From assembly GCF_037911585.1 (NCBI RefSeq), contig NZ_JBAJNS010000001.1, positions 3,714,001 through 3,778,000 on the forward strand: 64,000 nucleotides of DNA, given 5' to 3'. The number at the start of each line of letters is the position of its first letter. Position 1 is the stretch's first letter. Below the pieces are notes generated by a model, which had not been told where the DNA came from, made no database searches, and was given only the letters and a program-made list of their open reading frames with translations. Both the position numbers and the translations under genes were made by a program. The DNA comes from Streptomyces sp. GSL17-111 (GTDB lineage Bacteria; Actinomycetota; Actinomycetes; Streptomycetales; Streptomycetaceae). Shown here in pieces: positions 32,680-41,742 of the stretch.

Positions 32680-33609
32680 ATGGCCGAAGCGAAAGCGGCA
32701 CCGAGCGAGGGGCCGGACGGCGCCCGGGCCGCAGGGCCCGCCGAGGAGCCGGCCGACGCGGCGACCGAAACGGCGACCGAAACGGCGAGCGGGGCCGTGG
32801 TCCCGGGCGTGCCCTGCTGGGCCGACGCCATGGTGCCGGACCTGGCAGCCGCGAAGCGCTTCTACGGCGAGCTGTTCGCCTGGACGTTCGACGAGGCGGG
32901 GCCCGCCACGCAGGGCTCCTACACCGTCGCCCGTCTCGGACGCCGCCGTGCCGCCGGGCTGATGCGCAAGACCGACGGGCGCATGCCCACCGTCTGGACC
33001 GTGTACCTCGCCACCCCGGACGCCGGGGCGACCGCCGAGCGGATCAGGGCGGCGGGCGGCCAGGTGATCAACGAACCGCGCCCCGTCGGGACGGGCCCGT
33101 CGGGGATCATGGCCGTCGCGGCGGATCCCGGCGGCGCCGTGTTCGGCCTGTGGCAGCCCGCCGAGCGCTCGGGCTTCGAGGTGCGTGAGGAGCCGGGCGC
33201 CTACGTCTGGGCCGAGGTGCACACCCGCGACCCGGTCGGCGTGGACGCCTTCTACCCGGACGTCTTCGGCTACCGGCCGCTCGACCCCGCCGACGTCCGG
33301 GACGCGGGCGGGCAGGGGGAGGAGCCCGAGATGGTCGTCTGGGTGCCCCGCAGCGGTCCGGCCGACGAGTCCGCCGCCGTGACGGCCCGCTGCCTGCTGG
33401 AGGAGGGCACACCGCCCGAGCTTCCGGCCCACTTCCTCACCTACTTCGCGGTCGAGGACTGCGACGCGGCCGCCGGGACGGTGGAGCGCCTCGGCGGCCG
33501 GGTGCGCCGGGAGCCGGAGAGCGGCCCGTACGGCCGCTGGGCGGTGTGCCGCGACAACCAGGGCGCCACCTTCGCCGTTCTGGCCCCGCCGGAGGGGCCC
33601 GGCCAGTAG
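32680..33609 (+). CDS. Double VOC/glyoxalase-fold protein
   Basis: Cytoplasmic protein of 309 residues with two vicinal-oxygen-chelate modules: first about residues 45-165 ([61 protein letters not shown]) and second about 175-305 ([57 protein letters not shown]). The usual metal His/Glu set is incomplete, as in the hydroxylase/antibiotic-binding branch, so it may bind a hydrophobic compound rather than catalyse. ATG 32680 has GAGGAAGGGG upstream. A Thr/Ala/Glu-rich N-terminal tail precedes the first module. Confidence 0.87.
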   Translation: MAEAKAAPSEGPDGARAAGPAEEPADAATETATETASGAVVPGVPCWADAMVPDLAAAKRFYGELFAWTFDEAGPATQGSYTVARLGRRRAAGLMRKTDGRMPTVWTVYLATPDAGATAERIRAAGGQVINEPRPVGTGPSGIMAVAADPGGAVFGLWQPAERSGFEVREEPGAYVWAEVHTRDPVGVDAFYPDVFGYRPLDPADVRDAGGQGEEPEMVVWVPRSGPADESAAVTARCLLEEGTPPELPAHFLTYFAVEDCDAAAGTVERLGGRVRREPESGPYGRWAVCRDNQGATFAVLAPPEGPGQ

Positions 33610-33827
33610 CGTCGTCCCGCCCGCACGCGGCCGACGCCCCGCACGCGGCCGACGCCCCGGGCCCGGCCGTCGTCCCGGGCGCGGACACGGCCGAACGGGC
33701 CCCGGGTTCGCCTTGTGGGGCTCCGACAGGAACAATCGGTCCGGGGACCGCTGCCGGTGCGGCAGCGGTGAGCAGCAGCACGGGGGCGGGCGACGACGGC
33801 GAGCCCCTACGGGGAGGTGGCAGGGAC

Positions 33828-36272
33828 ATGGTGGATCAGCTGACGCAGCACGATCCCCGCCGGATCGGTCCGTTCGAGGTCCTCGGGCGGCTCGGCGCGG
33901 GCGGAATGGGCTTGGTCTACCTGGCCCGGTCGGCCTCCGGGCGCCGGGTCGCGATCAAGACGGTGCGCACGGAGCTGGCCGAGGACCACCTCTTCCGCGT
34001 CCGCTTCACCCGCGAGGTCGAGGCCGCCCGCGCCGTGAGCGGTTTCTACACCGCCGCCGTGGTCGACGCCGACCCGCGCGCGGCCATCCCGTGGCTGGCC
34101 ACCGCCTACGTCCCGGCGCCCTCCCTGGAGGAGATCATCACCGAGTGCGGGCCGCTGCCCACCCAGGCGGTGCGCTGGCTCGCGGCCGGTATCGCCGAGG
34201 CCCTCCAGTCCATCCACAGCGCCGGACTCGTCCACCGCGACCTGAAGCCGTCCAACGTGCTCGTGGTGGAGGACGGCCCCCGGGTCATCGACTTCGGCAT
34301 CGCGTCCGGCGTGTCCAACACCCGGCTGACCATGACCAACGTCGCCGTCGGCACCCCCGCCTACATGTCGCCCGAGCAGGCCAAGGACTCCCGTAGCGTG
34401 ACGGGGGCCAGCGACGTCTTCTCGCTCGGCTCCACCCTCGTCTACGCCGCCACCGGCCACGCCCCCTACCACGGGGCGAACCCGGTGGAGACGGTGTTCA
34501 TGCTGCTGCGGGAGGGGCCGGACCTGGAGGGGCTGCCCGCCGACCTGCGGCCGCTCATCGAGTCCTGCATGAACCCCGAGGCCGAGCGGCGCCCCACCCC
34601 GGCCCAGCTCCAGTCCCAGCTCGCCCCGCACCTCTTCTCCTCCGGAAGTGACGACAGCGGCACCGCGTCGGCGTGGCTGCCCGGGGGCGCCGTCGAGCTC
34701 ATCGAACGCAAGCGCGGCGGACGGAACCGGCCCGTGCGCCGCCCCCCGGAGCCGCAGCCGTCCGCCCCGCACGACGGCCACGGCTCCGGCCCCGGGCCCG
34801 CCGGGGGGCACCGGCCCGCCCCGGAGCACTTCGCGCCGCCCCCGGTGCGGCCCGCGCCCATGGGGCCGAGCCCCCTCACGCCCGCCCCGGTGCCCGCCCA
34901 CGCGGGAGCCGCTCCGGTGGACGGCACGCCCGTGCGCCTCGCCGGTGCGCCCGCGCCCATCGGGCCGGGGCCCCGGCTCGGGGAGCTGCGCGGGCCCGCC
35001 CCGGTGCCGGGCACCCACTGGGTCAGTCCGCCCGCCGGTACCGCCGCCCCGGGCACCCCGCCGCCCGCCCCGCCCGCGTCCGGCCTGTCCGGCGGCGCCG
35101 CCCCGGCGCCCGCGCCGCCCGTCCCCGCACCCGACGGTGCGGGCAGACGGTGGCGGCCGTGGCGGTTCCGCATGTCCAACGACGTCTGGGGCACGCCCGT
35201 CGTGGCCGAGGGGCTGCTCTACGTCACCTCCTTCGAGGTGCACGCCCTGGACACGACGACCGGACGGCGTCGCTTCAAGACCCGCGACGTCGCCTGGTCC
35301 ATGGCGGTGGCCGACGGCCGGGTGCACGCCTCCGACGGCCCCAGCCTCTACGCCCTGGACGCCCGCACCGGGACGGAGCACTGGAAGACGTCCGTGGACG
35401 CCTGGGTGTACGCGCTGAGCGCGGGGGACGGCGTCGTCGTCACCGCCACCCGGGGAGGCGCCGTCCAGTCCTGGTCCGCGGCCAACGGCGAGCGCCTCTG
35501 GGAACTGACCGGCGCACAGACGGACTTCGAGACCGCCGACGCGGCCCCCGTGCTGCACCGGGGCACCGTCCACCTGTGGGCCGACGGCCGGCTGTACGCG
35601 CTCGACGCCCGTACCGGCGCCGAACGGTGGACGTACGCCGTCGGCGACGCCTCCGCCACGGGTGGGGTTCCGATCCGGCTGCTCCCGGCGCCCGACGGCG
35701 CGCTCTACGTCTGCGCGGGGGCCCGCGTCCTGGCCCTCGACGCGGCGAGCGGCGCGGAGCGCTGGCGCTTCCACGCCCCGGACGCCTTCCTGAGCCCTCC
35801 GGCGTTCGCGCCCGGTCCGGCCGTCGCCGGCGGCGGGCTGTACGTCGCCGACTACCGCGGCGTCGTGTACGCCATCGACGCCGCCACCGGCCACGACCGT
35901 TGGCGCATTCCCACCAAGGCCCGGGGCTCGGCCGAACCGGTCGTGGTGGCCGACGGGCTGGTCCACGTGGCCAGCGGCGACGCGCTCTACACCATCGACG
36001 CCGTCCCCGGCACCGGCCGTTGGCGGTTCGAGGCCCGGGGCGACCTCGTCGGCGCGCCCGTGGCCGCTGACGGCCGGGTCCATTTCGGCTCCACCGACCA
36101 GTCGCTCTACACGCTCGACGCGGTCGGCGGCCAGCTCCGCTGGAAGCTGGAGACGGGTGGCGAGATCACGGGTTCACCGCTGGTCGCGGGCGGTGTGGTG
36201 TACGCGTGCAGCAAGGACCGCTGCGTCTACGCGCTGGACGCCGAGCGCGGCACCCGCCAGCCCCCCGGCTGA
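33828..36272 (+). CDS. afsK: Serine/threonine protein kinase AfsK
   Basis: Membrane-associated kinase of 814 residues that phosphorylates AfsR and controls secondary metabolism and hyphal branching in Streptomyces. Kinase domain residues about 12-290: [14 protein letters not shown] glycine loop, VAIKTV with Lys44, HRDLKPSN with the catalytic Asp138, DFG at 155-157, and Thr168 in [21 protein letters not shown], the reported autophosphorylation site. A Pro-rich linker (about 300-445) leads to PQQ-type beta-propeller repeats ([24 protein letters not shown] and similar, to the C-terminus) that presumably sense a ligand. The ATG at 33828 follows GGGGAGG. It converges on the DFHQT gene and afsS/afsR. 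Confidence 0.95.
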   Translation: MVDQLTQHDPRRIGPFEVLGRLGAGGMGLVYLARSASGRRVAIKTVRTELAEDHLFRVRFTREVEAARAVSGFYTAAVVDADPRAAIPWLATAYVPAPSLEEIITECGPLPTQAVRWLAAGIAEALQSIHSAGLVHRDLKPSNVLVVEDGPRVIDFGIASGVSNTRLTMTNVAVGTPAYMSPEQAKDSRSVTGASDVFSLGSTLVYAATGHAPYHGANPVETVFMLLREGPDLEGLPADLRPLIESCMNPEAERRPTPAQLQSQLAPHLFSSGSDDSGTASAWLPGGAVELIERKRGGRNRPVRRPPEPQPSAPHDGHGSGPGPAGGHRPAPEHFAPPPVRPAPMGPSPLTPAPVPAHAGAAPVDGTPVRLAGAPAPIGPGPRLGELRGPAPVPGTHWVSPPAGTAAPGTPPPAPPASGLSGGAAPAPAPPVPAPDGAGRRWRPWRFRMSNDVWGTPVVAEGLLYVTSFEVHALDTTTGRRRFKTRDVAWSMAVADGRVHASDGPSLYALDARTGTEHWKTSVDAWVYALSAGDGVVVTATRGGAVQSWSAANGERLWELTGAQTDFETADAAPVLHRGTVHLWADGRLYALDARTGAERWTYAVGDASATGGVPIRLLPAPDGALYVCAGARVLALDAASGAERWRFHAPDAFLSPPAFAPGPAVAGGGLYVADYRGVVYAIDAATGHDRWRIPTKARGSAEPVVVADGLVHVASGDALYTIDAVPGTGRWRFEARGDLVGAPVAADGRVHFGSTDQSLYTLDAVGGQLRWKLETGGEITGSPLVAGGVVYACSKDRCVYALDAERGTRQPPG

Positions 36273-36401
36273 CGGGCTGTTGTCGGCGGCGCGTCCTAGG
36301 CTGGCCGCGACCGCCGACGGACCGCGCACCGAGGAGCCGGATGACGCCGCGGCGGTGGCTCTCCTCGGACCTCGGCGCGTTCTGACGCCCTCACGCACGA
36401 A

Positions 36402-36434
36402 CCCCACCGCGTGCCTGTCCATGGCGCGGTGGGG
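36402..36434. terminator. Bidirectional terminator between afsK and the DFHQT-repeat gene
   Basis: CCCCACCGCG (36402-36411) and CGCGGTGGGG (36425-36434) form a perfect 10-bp stem with a 13-base loop, 130 bases after the afsK stop and 41 bases past the stop of the convergent repeat gene. Confidence 0.65.
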
Positions 36435-36474
36435 CGGGTCGTGCGGACGGTCCGGCCGTCGTGTGCGGTCCGCG

Positions 36475-36819
36475 TCAGACGCGGGCCGTGGTGGGCGCAT
36501 CGGCCGTTTCCGCCGTCTGGTGGAAGTCGGTCTGGTGGAAGTCCGCCGGGATCACCGTCTGGTGGAAGTCCGGCGGCGGAGCGGTCTGGTGGAAGTCCGT
36601 CTGATGGAAATCCGCCGTCTGGTGGAAGTCCGCCGTGTCCGCCGTCTGGTGGAAATCGGCCGGGATCACCGTCTGGTGGAAGTCCGGCGGCGGAGCGGTC
36701 TGGTGGAAGTCGCCCGCACCGGTGGCCCGCTGCTCCCCGGCGACGGCCGAACCGGCAGCGGCCACGAGCGCTCCTGTTGCCATGGCGAAGGCCGCAAGCA
36801 CAGTCCTCTTTCGGGTCAT
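36475..36819 (-). CDS. Exported protein with nine DFHQT repeats, beside afsS
   Basis: Small predicted exported protein of 114 residues. A Sec signal peptide (MTRKRTVLAAF ... AVAG, residues 1-28) is followed by a mature part made almost entirely of nine DFHQT pentapeptides (residues 37-102) separated by APPP, VIPA or ADTA spacers; a 23-residue block is repeated twice. The DFHQT motif resembles the DHHQT repeats of AfsS encoded next upstream, suggesting common origin. The mature part has no Cys; Asp/His pairs could bind metal. ATG 36819 has AGGAA upstream. Function unknown. Confidence 0.8.
   Translation of the reverse strand: MTRKRTVLAAFAMATGALVAAAGSAVAGEQRATGAGDFHQTAPPPDFHQTVIPADFHQTADTADFHQTADFHQTDFHQTAPPPDFHQTVIPADFHQTDFHQTAETADAPTTARV
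36514..36711 (-). repeat. In-frame 15-bp unit repeats (DFHQT)
   Basis: Nine copies of GACTTCCACCAGAC-like units (read on the minus strand), some with silent TTC/TTT change, separated by 0-4 codons. A longer block (three copies with APPP and VIPA spacers) occurs twice, showing duplication by unequal exchange. Confidence 0.9.
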
Positions 36820-36943
36820 GCCATTTCCTTTCGCTTTCGTGATCGCTTGTTCGTACAGGCTATGGGTGCTCTCCGTTCCTGCGGGACGGAGAAAAGGAAT
36901 TGGCTGATTATCGACGCGGCGACCGGTGGGCGCACACGACGAG

Positions 36944-36985
36944 AACCGGTCACGACGACTCCCCTCCATGTCGTCGTGACCGGTT
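36944..36985 (-). terminator. Terminator hairpin of afsS
   Basis: AACCGGTCACGACGAC (36944-36959) and GTCGTCGTGACCGGTT (36970-36985) form a perfect 16-bp stem with a 10-base loop, starting 20 bases past the afsS stop. It is upstream of the DFHQT gene promoter, so it separates the two units. Confidence 0.75.
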
Positions 36986-37004
36986 GCTCCCCCCGAGGTG
37001 GCGA

Positions 37005-37160
37005 TCAGCTCGCAGGCTCGCTCGTCTGGTGGTGATCGCCCATGGCCACCGTCTCGCCCGACTGCTCGTCGTCGTCGGCGACGGCGATCGGCTCCCCCGT
37101 CTGGTGATGGTCCCGGGGCTTGGCGCCGTCCCGAACCTTCTTGCGTTCGCTGGTGACCAT
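37005..37160 (-). CDS. afsS: AfsS-type secondary metabolism activator peptide
   Basis: Small acidic cytoplasmic protein of 51 residues, target of AfsR and activator of antibiotic production in S. coelicolor (63 residues there). Here MVTSERKKVRDGAKP is followed by repeats DHHQTGEP, DDEQSGETV and DHHQTSEP, matching the repeated T(P/K)-x-DNHAT(S/G)EP style of known AfsS. ATG 37160 has GGGAGGAAGAGAAC directly upstream. Position right after afsR, in the same direction, supports the identification. How it acts is not known; it resembles a sigma-factor-like or adaptor peptide only by suggestion. Confidence 0.88.
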   Translation of the reverse strand: MVTSERKKVRDGAKPRDHHQTGEPIAVADDDEQSGETVAMGDHHQTSEPAS

Positions 37161-37191
37161 GTTCTCTTCCTCCCGTTGGTGGTGCGATACG

Positions 37192-37234
37192 GCCGTTGCC
37201 AGGCGGCTCCCCCGCCGGCCGCCTGGCGAACGGC
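37192..37234 (-). promoter_or_regulatory. Long hairpin in the afsS leader
   Basis: Bases 37192-37207 pair with 37218-37234 over 16 bp with one bulged G (core GCCAGGCGGC/GCCGCCTGGC) around a 10-base loop. It lies 32-74 bases upstream of the afsS ATG, inside the transcribed leader if transcription starts near 37300. It could affect translation or mRNA stability. Confidence 0.5.
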
Positions 37235-37322
37235 GATGCGGAGCAACGCCGTTCACGACCGCCCCCCGTGGTCCGCCCCGCCTCCCCCCGGTGGGGCGAA
37301 CCAACACGACCAGCATGGCGGG

Positions 37323-37344
37323 CCGCGATAAACGAACGATGAAC
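37323..37344 (-). promoter_or_regulatory. AfsR/PhoP-type direct repeat in the afsS promoter
   Basis: On the minus strand two 11-base units follow directly: GTTCATCGTTC and GTTTATCGCGG. Direct 11-base GTTCAYC repeats are the binding signature of PhoP and AfsR; both are known to compete at the afsS promoter in S. coelicolor. A -10-like CATGCT lies downstream at about 37309-37316. Confidence 0.75.
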
Positions 37345-37360
37345 GAGCGTCCGCAGGGCC

Positions 37361-40264
37361 TCAGGCCGGCACCGACGCCAGCAACTCGCGCACGGCGCCG
37401 GCCTCGGAGCTGTCGTGCTCCTCGTAGGTCGTCAGCGCCTCCCGCCAGCACGCCTCGGCACGCCCGAACTGGCCGATCCGTGCCAGCGCGCGGCCCAGCA
37501 GCGTCAGCACGTTGGCCCGCCGCCAGGGGCCCCCGACACCGCAGAGCACGGCCAGCGCCTGCTCGGCCTGGCCCGCGGCCACCGCGGCCTGACCGTCCGA
37601 GAGGCTCAGCGAGGCGATGCGGAAGTGGGTCATGCCTTCCCAGAGCCGCTGGCGGCAGTCGCGGAAGATGCCCAGCGCCTCACTGAACCGCGCCTGCGCG
37701 TCCTGGACGTCGCCCTTCGCGCTGAGGGCGATGCCGAGGGTGTAGAGGCCGTTGGCCAGCCGCATGGCGCCCTCGTTCTGCCGGTAGATGCCCACGGCCG
37801 ACCGTGCGAGCCGCACCGCCTCGTCCGTCCTGCGGGTGCCGAGCTTGGCGCGGGCCAGGTTGCACAGCGCGCTGGCGATGGACGGCTCGTTGTCGTAGCG
37901 GCGGAAGGCGGCGAGGGCCTCGCCGAGCCAGGCGTCCGCCGCCTCGTACTGGTCCTGGTAGTTGGCGATGATGCCGAGCAGGTTGTAGGCGTAGGAGGTG
38001 GCGAGGACGTCCTCGCTGCCCCGGCCGCACTCCAGGGCCCGGCGGGCCTCCGTCTCCGCCGCCGGGAACCGTCCCGCCTCCAGGTGCAGCAGGGTGAGCA
38101 CCAGGCGGCAGCGCGCCTCCGCGTAGACGTCGCCGGTCCGTTGGACGGCGTCCAGCAGGGTGCGGGCGGCCTGCTCGTACTGCCGGACGTGGCTGCCCGA
38201 CTCGGCCAGGTCGCGGGTGGCCAGCAGCAGGTCCGTGGCGCGGCGCAGCGCCGCCTCCTCGGCCGCGGCCTGCCGGGCACAGGCCAGGATCCCGGGCGCC
38301 TCGGCGAAGAGCCAGGAGATGGCCGTGTTCCGGTCGCCGAAGGCCGTGCCGGGGACGCTGGTCCGCTCCAGGAAGTCGACGAGGCGTTCGCCGGGTCGCT
38401 CCAGGGCGTGCGCGGTCGTCGCGGTGGCGAGGTAGAAGTCGAGCAGCCGGGAGAGGGCCTGTCGGCCGTCCTCCGTGAGGCCCTCCCGCTGGAGGCAGTC
38501 ACGCGCGTAGAGGCGCAGCAGGTCGTGGTAGCGGTAGCGGCCGGGGGCGGCGGACTCCAGGAGGCTCGTGTCCACCAGGGACTCCAGCAACTCCTCCGAG
38601 GTGTCGGCGTCCCGGTCCAGCACGGCGGCGGCCGCCGCCAGCGAGATGTCCGGGCCGTCGGCGAGGCCCAGCAGCCGGAAGGCACGGGCCTGTTCGGCCT
38701 CCAGCTGCCCGTAGCCCAGCTCGAAGGTGGCCTTCACCGCGAGGTCCCCGGCCTGGAGCTCGTCCAGCCGGCGGCGCTCGTCGCCGAGCTTGCGGGCCAG
38801 TACCTCGACCGTCCAGGTGCGCCGTGCGGCCAGCCGGGCGGCGGCGATGCGGATGGCCAGCGGCAGGAACCCGCAGGCGGCCACGACGTCCAGCGCGGCC
38901 TCCCGTTCCGCGCCGACGCGTTCGGCGCCGACGATGCGGGTGAACAGGGTCATGGCCTCCTCGGGGCTCATGACGTCCAGGTCCACCAGGTGTGCGCCGG
39001 CCAGGTCGATCATGCGGGTGCGGGAGGTGATGAGGGCGGCGCTGCCCCCGGTCCCCGGCAGCAGGGGCCGGACCTGCGCGGCGTCCCGGGCGTTGTCCAG
39101 CAGGGCGAGGATGCGGCGTCCGGAGAGCAGCGAGCGGTAGAGCGCGGCGCGTTCCTCCACGCCGTCCGGTATCGAGGTGTCGGGCGTGCCCAGGGCGCGC
39201 AGGAAGGCGCCGAGGACGGCCTCCGGGTCGGCCGGGGTGGGGCTGGCGCCCTGGAGGTCGACGTACAGCTGCCCGTCGGGGAAGTGGTCCCGGCCGGCGT
39301 GGGCGACGTGGATGGCCAGCGTCGTCTTGCCGACGCCGCCGATGCCGGCCACGGCGGAGACGGCCATGACCCGGCCCTCCGACGTCGACAGCCGCTCGCC
39401 CAGCTCCCGGACGAACGCCGCCCGCCCGGTGAAGTCGGGTACGGTCGCCGGCAGTTGGTGGGGTCGCACGAAGGTGGGAACGGTCGGCTCCTCCGCCGGG
39501 GCCGTCAGGGACTCGTCGGCGCGCAGGATGCGCTGCTGGAGCTCGGCCAGCTCGGCACGCGGCTCGACGCCGAGCTCCTCGGAGAGCAGCCGCCGGGTGT
39601 CGGTGTAGACGGCCAGCGCCTCCGCCTGCCGTCCGCTGCGGTAGAGCGCGAGCATCAGCAGCTCCCGCAGCCGCTCCCGCAGGGGGTGCGCGGCGGTGAG
39701 CGCGGTCAGTTCGGAGACGGCCTCGGCGTGGCAGCCCGTCTCCAGGTCCAGGTCCAGCCGGTGTTCGAGGAGGGAGAGCCGCCACTCCTCCAGCCGGGTG
39801 CGCTGGGTGGCGGCGTAGGGGCCCGGCACGTGGGCCAGCGTCTCCCCGTCCCACAGGCCCAGGGCCTCGCCGTAGAGGGCGCGGGCCCGCCCGCGGTCGC
39901 CGGAGTGGGCGGTCTTCTCGGCGTCGGCGCTGAGCCGCCCGGCCTCGTCCACGTCGACGCGGGCGGCGGGTCCGGTCCGGATGGCGTAGCCGCCGGACTC
40001 GCTGACCAGCGTCTGCGCACCGAGGACCTTGCGGAGTCTGGAGGCGTAGGTCCGCAGGGCGGCCAGCGCCTGCTGCGGTGGTTCCTCGCCCCAGATGGCG
40101 TCCACCAGCTCCGACGCGGTGGCGGTGTGCCCGCCGCGCAGCAGCAGAGCGGCGAGCAGGGCCTTCTGCTGTGGTGAGCCGGTGGCCAGCGCCTCTCCGT
40201 CGCGCCAGGCGCGAATGGGCCCAAGCACCGCGAAGCGCAGCCCCGTGCCCGGGTCGGCTGCCAT
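37361..40264 (-). CDS. afsR: Transcriptional regulator AfsR (SARP/NB-ARC/TPR)
   Basis: Global regulator of 967 residues (993 in S. coelicolor) that, when phosphorylated by AfsK and other kinases, binds the afsS promoter. Domains: N-terminal OmpR-type SARP DNA-binding fold (LRFAVLGPIRAWRDGEAL ... LRTYASRLRKVLG), bacterial transcriptional activation domain (WDGETLAHVPGPYAATQRTRLEEWRLSLLEHRLDLDL), an NB-ARC ATPase with Walker A GIGGVGKTT (about 305-313) and LALLDNA, a WHTH, then C-terminal TPR repeats (AYNLLGIIANYQDQYEAADAWLGEAL). ATG 40264 has GAGGGGG upstream. Confidence 0.96.
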   Translation of the reverse strand: MAADPGTGLRFAVLGPIRAWRDGEALATGSPQQKALLAALLLRGGHTATASELVDAIWGEEPPQQALAALRTYASRLRKVLGAQTLVSESGGYAIRTGPAARVDVDEAGRLSADAEKTAHSGDRGRARALYGEALGLWDGETLAHVPGPYAATQRTRLEEWRLSLLEHRLDLDLETGCHAEAVSELTALTAAHPLRERLRELLMLALYRSGRQAEALAVYTDTRRLLSEELGVEPRAELAELQQRILRADESLTAPAEEPTVPTFVRPHQLPATVPDFTGRAAFVRELGERLSTSEGRVMAVSAVAGIGGVGKTTLAIHVAHAGRDHFPDGQLYVDLQGASPTPADPEAVLGAFLRALGTPDTSIPDGVEERAALYRSLLSGRRILALLDNARDAAQVRPLLPGTGGSAALITSRTRMIDLAGAHLVDLDVMSPEEAMTLFTRIVGAERVGAEREAALDVVAACGFLPLAIRIAAARLAARRTWTVEVLARKLGDERRRLDELQAGDLAVKATFELGYGQLEAEQARAFRLLGLADGPDISLAAAAAVLDRDADTSEELLESLVDTSLLESAAPGRYRYHDLLRLYARDCLQREGLTEDGRQALSRLLDFYLATATTAHALERPGERLVDFLERTSVPGTAFGDRNTAISWLFAEAPGILACARQAAAEEAALRRATDLLLATRDLAESGSHVRQYEQAARTLLDAVQRTGDVYAEARCRLVLTLLHLEAGRFPAAETEARRALECGRGSEDVLATSYAYNLLGIIANYQDQYEAADAWLGEALAAFRRYDNEPSIASALCNLARAKLGTRRTDEAVRLARSAVGIYRQNEGAMRLANGLYTLGIALSAKGDVQDAQARFSEALGIFRDCRQRLWEGMTHFRIASLSLSDGQAAVAAGQAEQALAVLCGVGGPWRRANVLTLLGRALARIGQFGRAEACWREALTTYEEHDSSEAGAVRELLASVPA

Positions 40265-40526
40265 GCGTGCCCCCTCAGTTCCGTCCTTCGGTGCCGCGTG
40301 GACCACAGTGTGCCTCCTCCCGCCCGGAATCGGCAGCTCCGTACCGGCCGCTTTGGCTGGGTTCCGACCCCTTACCCGGCGGGTTGACGTGGACACGCGG
40401 CGTCCCAACTGATTGAAGCTACAAGAAGTTCGCTCGGCGCGCTGCACCGCCCCTGGCCCCCAGGTGGCCGGATCCGTACGGCGGCCCCCTTGCGGTGACG
40501 GCCCGTCCGGCCGGCCCCGCCCGCCG

Positions 40527-40889
40527 TCAGCGGCCCTCCCGCCGCGTCCGCCCCTCCCGGCGCAGCCGGTTGCCGAGGTCGTCCAGCACGAGCCCCGCGC
40601 GGTGCACCCGGCCCGTGCGGAAGGCGGTGCGGCCCACGATCTGACTCGTCACCGGGACCGTCAGCATCTGGAAGAGCGCCACCAGCACCAGAGGCACGGA
40701 GTACGGCCCCGGCAGGTGGAAGGCCGCACCCACGAGGACGAGCAGGACGCCCAGCGTCTGGGCCTTCGCGGCGGCGTGCAGCCGGCACACGGGGTCGGGG
40801 AAGCGCAGCAGCCCCACGGCGGCCAGCACGCAGAACACGGACCCGCCCAGCAGCAGGACGGCCGAGACGGCGTCGAGGAAGCCGCTCAC
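40527..40889 (-). CDS. mnhG: Mrp-type Na+/H+ antiporter subunit G
   Basis: Membrane subunit of 120 residues with three hydrophobic helices (AVSAVLLLGGSVFCVLAAVGLLRF, TLGVLLVLVGAAFHL, VPLVLVALFQMLTVPV). FPDPVCRLHAAAKAQTLG is the typical MnhG motif. It is the last gene of a six-gene operon and overlaps mnhF by GTGA. A basic C-terminal tail ends the protein. The complex exchanges cytoplasmic Na+ (or K+/Li+) for H+ and helps alkaline pH or salt tolerance. Confidence 0.9.
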   Translation of the reverse strand: MSGFLDAVSAVLLLGGSVFCVLAAVGLLRFPDPVCRLHAAAKAQTLGVLLVLVGAAFHLPGPYSVPLVLVALFQMLTVPVTSQIVGRTAFRTGRVHRAGLVLDDLGNRLRREGRTRREGR

Positions 40890-41152
40890 CGCACGCCCTC
40901 CCGTTCCTCGACGAGGTGGGCGGCGGTCACCGAACCGACGAACCCGAGGACGGCCAGCACCAGCAGGAGCGGCACCCCCGAACCCTCCCCGCGCCGGGCG
41001 GCGTCCACGGCGACCCCGGCGAGCAGCAGGGTCACCGTCACGTCGAGAGCGATGATGCGGTTCAGGACGCCCGGCCCGTGCACCAGGCGCACGAGGGTCA
41101 GCAGCCCCGCCACCGAGAGCAGGGCGAGGGCGATGGCGAACACCGGGGTCAC
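40886..41152 (-). CDS. mnhF: Mrp-type Na+/H+ antiporter subunit F
   Basis: Small membrane subunit of 88 residues with three helices: FAIALALLSVAGLLTLVRLVHG, VLNRIIALDVTVTLLLAGVAV and VPLLLVLAVLGFVGSVTAAHLVEE. RIIALD is the family signature. It overlaps both neighbours by four bases (GTGA). Confidence 0.9.
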   Translation of the reverse strand: MTPVFAIALALLSVAGLLTLVRLVHGPGVLNRIIALDVTVTLLLAGVAVDAARRGEGSGVPLLLVLAVLGFVGSVTAAHLVEEREGVR

Positions 41153-41742
41153 GGCGTCTCCTTCTCGTTGTCGGGTGGCGCGCCGTCCGCACGGCGCGCG
41201 CGCTGCGCGTCCGCCGGGCCGAGGGCGTGCACGACCTCCCGTTCGGTCGCGCGCAGTTCCTCCCGCCGTCGGCGGGCCGCGGCCGGCCCGGAGACCGGCA
41301 GCAGGTGCACGTACAGCAGGCGCCGGTCGCGGTCGATCTCCAGCACGAGGTTCCCCGGCGTCATCGTGGTGAGCAGGGCCGTCCCGGTGATCATCAGGTC
41401 GCTGTCGACTGCGAGCGGCACCTCGACGACGGCGGCCCGGGCGCGTGGTCCCAGCCGGACGGCGGCCAGGGCGACGTCCACGGCGGAGACCACGAGGTCG
41501 GCCAGCAGCCGCACGACGAGCGCGGCCAGCCGCACCGGGCGCAGAGCCGCCCGGTGCGCGACCGGAGGCAGCCGGAAGGCGAACGTCACGCCGAGGGCCA
41601 CCAGGAGGCCGCCGACGATCATGACGGCGCTCGACGTGCCCCACAGCAGCACCCACAGCGCCCACAGCCACAGGACGCCCACCGTGTTGCGCAGGGGTCG
41701 CAGCGCCCGCCACCGGCCGGACACCGGCCCGCCCCCGCTCAC
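41149..41742 (-). CDS. mnhE: Mrp-type Na+/H+ antiporter subunit E
   Basis: Subunit of 197 residues with two N-terminal membrane segments (VLWLWALWVLLWGTSSAVMIVGGLLVALG) and a conserved SDLMITGTALLTTMTPGNLVLEIDRDRRLLYVHLLPV stretch typical of MnhE. The C-terminus is a basic/acidic cytoplasmic tail. The GTG start at 41742 overlaps the mnhD stop; GTG 41724 is an in-frame alternative. Confidence 0.88.
   Translation of the reverse strand: MSGGGPVSGRWRALRPLRNTVGVLWLWALWVLLWGTSSAVMIVGGLLVALGVTFAFRLPPVAHRAALRPVRLAALVVRLLADLVVSAVDVALAAVRLGPRARAAVVEVPLAVDSDLMITGTALLTTMTPGNLVLEIDRDRRLLYVHLLPVSGPAAARRRREELRATEREVVHALGPADAQRARRADGAPPDNEKETP

Noticed and set aside
37415-40177. A 920-codon plus-strand frame opposite afsR
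   Set aside because: afsR on the minus strand has all its domains; the antisense frame is Gly/Gln/Arg low complexity.
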